Source of the DNA: Loigolactobacillus bifermentans DSM 20003
GTDB taxonomy: Bacteria > Bacillota > Bacilli > Lactobacillales > Lactobacillaceae
Assembly (NCBI RefSeq): GCF_001434575.1
Contig: NZ_AZDA01000140.1
Coordinates: 23,150 to 87,149 of the forward strand
Direction: 5' to 3'
DNA length: 64,000 nucleotides
Below are positions 62,189-64,000 of the stretch, in pieces. Position 1 is the first letter of the stretch; the number at the start of each line of letters is the position of its first letter. The translations under genes and the position numbers were made by a program. The notes beneath the pieces were generated by a model that was not told the DNA's origin, did not search any database, and worked only from the letters and a program-made list of their open reading frames with translations.

Positions 62189-64000
62189 CTAACCGACTTT
62201 GCGTTTGCCAAACCGACCGATAAATCCGGTTAGGCTGATCAGCAGTAAGCCTAGTAACATCAAGTTCGAGTTCGTTTCTGAACTTGTTTGTGGCAAGGTC
62301 GTTGCCGTTTGCTGCATTGGTTGGGTGTTCGTTTTGGTTGCCACCGTTGGCGTGATCGTGGTGTCAACAGCTGTACCACTTTGAACTGTATCATTTGCTG
62401 AACGGTTATGGTTGGTTGTTGCAACCGTTGGTGTCGTTGTCACACCTGACGTAATGGTACCATCATTGTTGTCACTTGATTGGCCACCGTTGCCTGTGCT
62501 GCTTGGTGTGGTCGTCCCGCTGTTGTCGCTTGGTTGACCGCCGTTATCTGTACCGCCTGGCGTGGTGGTGCCACCATTGTTGTCGCTTGGTTGACCGCCA
62601 TTATCTGTACCACCTGGTGTGGTAGTGTCACCATTGTTGTCACCTGGTTGGCCACCGTTATCCGTACCGCCTGGCGTGGTCGTCCCGCCGTTATTGTCTG
62701 TATCTGGCGCGACAATTTCGATTTGGCCAACAGCGACACCGTTTAATGCAGTATTGGTGCCTAATAAGGCTTGAATCCGAGCTTGGCCGGCAGCGCTTAG
62801 TTGATATTGATACTGGCCTAAGGCAGTGCTGTCATGAGCCACAGTAATGTCGCTGGCCTGCAAGGCGATTTGTTGCCCGTTTGCCAAAGTTACGCTTAAG
62901 TCAGTGGCGCTGGCAGCTGTGTGGACCCCATCATAGGTGACTTGACCAGTGCCTAACGTATAGCCAATGGCCTGCGGGGTAATGGTCAAATTGCCGGCAG
63001 TTGTGGTGATGCTGTAATTCGTGTTGGCCGTTGGATCAGCGGTGACGTCAATGGTGTAGGTACCGACATTCGTTTCACCACTGACATCCGTTAAGGTATA
63101 AACCGGCGCCGTGCCTTTTTCAGGTTGACCGCTGACTGTGGCAGTTAAGGCAACTGTAGCACCTTTGCCGTCATAAACTTTTGTGACCGTTGGCGCTGTG
63201 ATCGTGATAGTCGCTGGTGTAATGGTTAATTGACCAGCTTGCACGTCATCCGCTGTGATTGTGTAATTTGGATTAGCCGCTTGTAACTTTGCTAAACCGC
63301 TAGCACTCAAAGTAACATCATAACTGCCGGCGTTTTCAGAAGCATCGCTGCGGGCAAAATCGTCGCTGGTCCAGTCCGTTGGGGCCGTTAAACCATTTAA
63401 GGTTACAGCGTAAGTCGTTGGATCCGTGGCACTGTCCCCATCGTAAACTTTAGTCTGATTGCCAACTTTAATACTATCGGTGGCCACGCTAGCTGGCGTA
63501 ATGGTCAAGCTGCCTGACTTGGTGACAATGTTATAATTCTGGTTCGCCGTTGGATCAGCGATAACGTCAATGGTATAGGTGCCGACATTGGTGTCATCAC
63601 TGACATCCGTTAAGGTATAAACTGGCGCGATACCTTTTTCAGGCTGGCCGCTGACTGTGGCGGTTAAAGCACTCGCAACACCTTTGCCGTCATAAGCTTT
63701 AGTAATTGTTGGCGCCGTGATGGTTAATTCAGCTGGCGTAATCGTCAGTTGACCGGCTTGCACGTCATCCGCTGTAATCGTGTAATTCAGATTAACTGCT
63801 TGTAACTTCGCTAAGCCGCTAGTGCTCAAAGTCACATCATAACTGCCTGCATTTTCAGAAGCATCGCTGCGGGCAAAATCGTCGCTGGTCCAGTCCGTTG
63901 GGGCCATTAAACCATTTAAGGTTACAGCGTAAGTCGTTGGATCAGTGGCACTGTCCCCATCGTAAACTTTAGTCTGATTGCCAACTTTAATACTATCGGT
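62189..64000 (-). CDS. MBG-repeat cell-wall-anchored surface protein, 5' end outside window
   Basis: The last ~603 residues of a large surface protein; the frame is open to the right edge, so the ATG at 63907 is internal. It contains tandem MBG-type domains (TITAPTITKAYDGKG, NVGTYTIDV, TITPASV), then a ~75-residue linker of GGTDNGGQPSDNNGGTTTP repeats. The C-terminus is a sorting signal, LPQTSSE, a hydrophobic helix (LMLLGLLLISLTGFIG) and RFGKRKVG. LPQTxE is the sortase motif often seen in lactobacilli. Likely an adhesin. At DNA level the domains recur with a 519-base period (compare 63303-63481 with 63822-64000). Confidence 0.92.
   Translation of the reverse strand, partial: TDSIKVGNQTKVYDGDSATDPTTYAVTLNGLMAPTDWTSDDFARSDASENAGSYDVTLSTSGLAKLQAVNLNYTITADDVQAGQLTITPAELTITAPTITKAYDGKGVASALTATVSGQPEKGIAPVYTLTDVSDDTNVGTYTIDVIADPTANQNYNIVTKSGSLTITPASVATDSIKVGNQTKVYDGDSATDPTTYAVTLNGLTAPTDWTSDDFARSDASENAGSYDVTLSASGLAKLQAANPNYTITADDVQAGQLTITPATITITAPTVTKVYDGKGATVALTATVSGQPEKGTAPVYTLTDVSGETNVGTYTIDVTADPTANTNYSITTTAGNLTITPQAIGYTLGTGQVTYDGVHTAASATDLSVTLANGQQIALQASDITVAHDSTALGQYQYQLSAAGQARIQALLGTNTALNGVAVGQIEIVAPDTDNNGGTTTPGGTDNGGQPGDNNGDTTTPGGTDNGGQPSDNNGGTTTPGGTDNGGQPSDNSGTTTPSSTGNGGQSSDNNDGTITSGVTTTPTVATTNHNRSANDTVQSGTAVDTTITPTVATKTNTQPMQQTATTLPQTSSETNSNLMLLGLLLISLTGFIGRFGKRKVG
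62460..62700 (-). repeat. Gly/Thr/Pro/Asp linker repeats within the surface protein gene
   Basis: About five imperfect ~60-base copies encode GGTDNGGQPSDNNGGTTTP-like units of the wall-spanning linker. Near identity between copies makes slippage and length variation likely. Confidence 0.8.

Overview
The window looks like the chromosome of a low- to mid-GC Lactobacillaceae species. Supporting this are strong AGGAGG ribosome sites, many GTG and TTG starts, PepC and PepO peptidases, an LPQTxE-type sorting signal, and lactobacillar small secreted and membrane proteins. A complete-looking [FeFe]-hydrogenase is very unusual in this family. A lactobacillus known to release H2 from lactate is Loigolactobacillus bifermentans, so a Loigolactobacillus-like origin is my best guess. 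That is inference from gene content, not a sequence match.

Layout. 1-3240: GH65 disaccharide phosphorylase and beta-phosphoglucomutase (cut by the window edge), with a structured repeat between them. 3523-7762: a DinJ/YafQ toxin-antitoxin pair with a frameshifted toxin, then a YhgE/Pip-type membrane protein with its MarR regulator. 8071-15396: M20 deacylase, a lone GGDEF protein, a TetR/MFS efflux pair, tyrosine phosphatase, CvpA, and an SGNH esterase divergent from a MarR. 15453-28719: envelope functions (DUF2207, CBS/DUF21, LCP, cardiolipin synthase, NlpC/P60), NrdI, PepO, a TSUP exporter and an ECF S-component-like protein. 29108-30919: [FeFe]-hydrogenase with a structured leader. 31031-34407: DMT exporter, DJ-1 protein, a five-unit repeat array, PepC. 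34528-42232: a 1439-residue 2-hydroxyacyl-CoA dehydratase/activase-type protein with a divergent TetR, a small orphan protein, and a DUF438/hemerythrin/PAS protein coupled to a DUF1858 protein. 42391-53941: housekeeping and envelope genes (VanZ, HAD, galE, a frameshifted lipoprotein, Fur-family regulator, gmk-like kinase, pdxK, gdhA, quinone-oxidoreductase-like MDR). 54124-54887: an AT-rich two-gene cassette whose first product has ADP-ribosyltransferase-like motifs. 54973-61237: a six-gene flavoenzyme operon with a divergent LysR. 62189-64000: the C-terminal part of an MBG-repeat cell-wall protein.

How they fit together. Several blocks point to anaerobic electron disposal and redox or iron-sulphur chemistry: the hydrogenase, the dehydratase/activase protein, the DUF1858 plus hemerythrin pair (the domains of the ScdA/RIC iron-centre repair proteins), and the flavin-reductase operon. 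The two most unusual items are (1) a family of ~98-bp intergenic repeats at three loci, eight units in all, whose paired stems change together from copy to copy, and (2) the AT-rich ADP-ribosyltransferase-like cassette at 54124-54887.

No rRNA, tRNA, insertion sequence or CRISPR array was seen.
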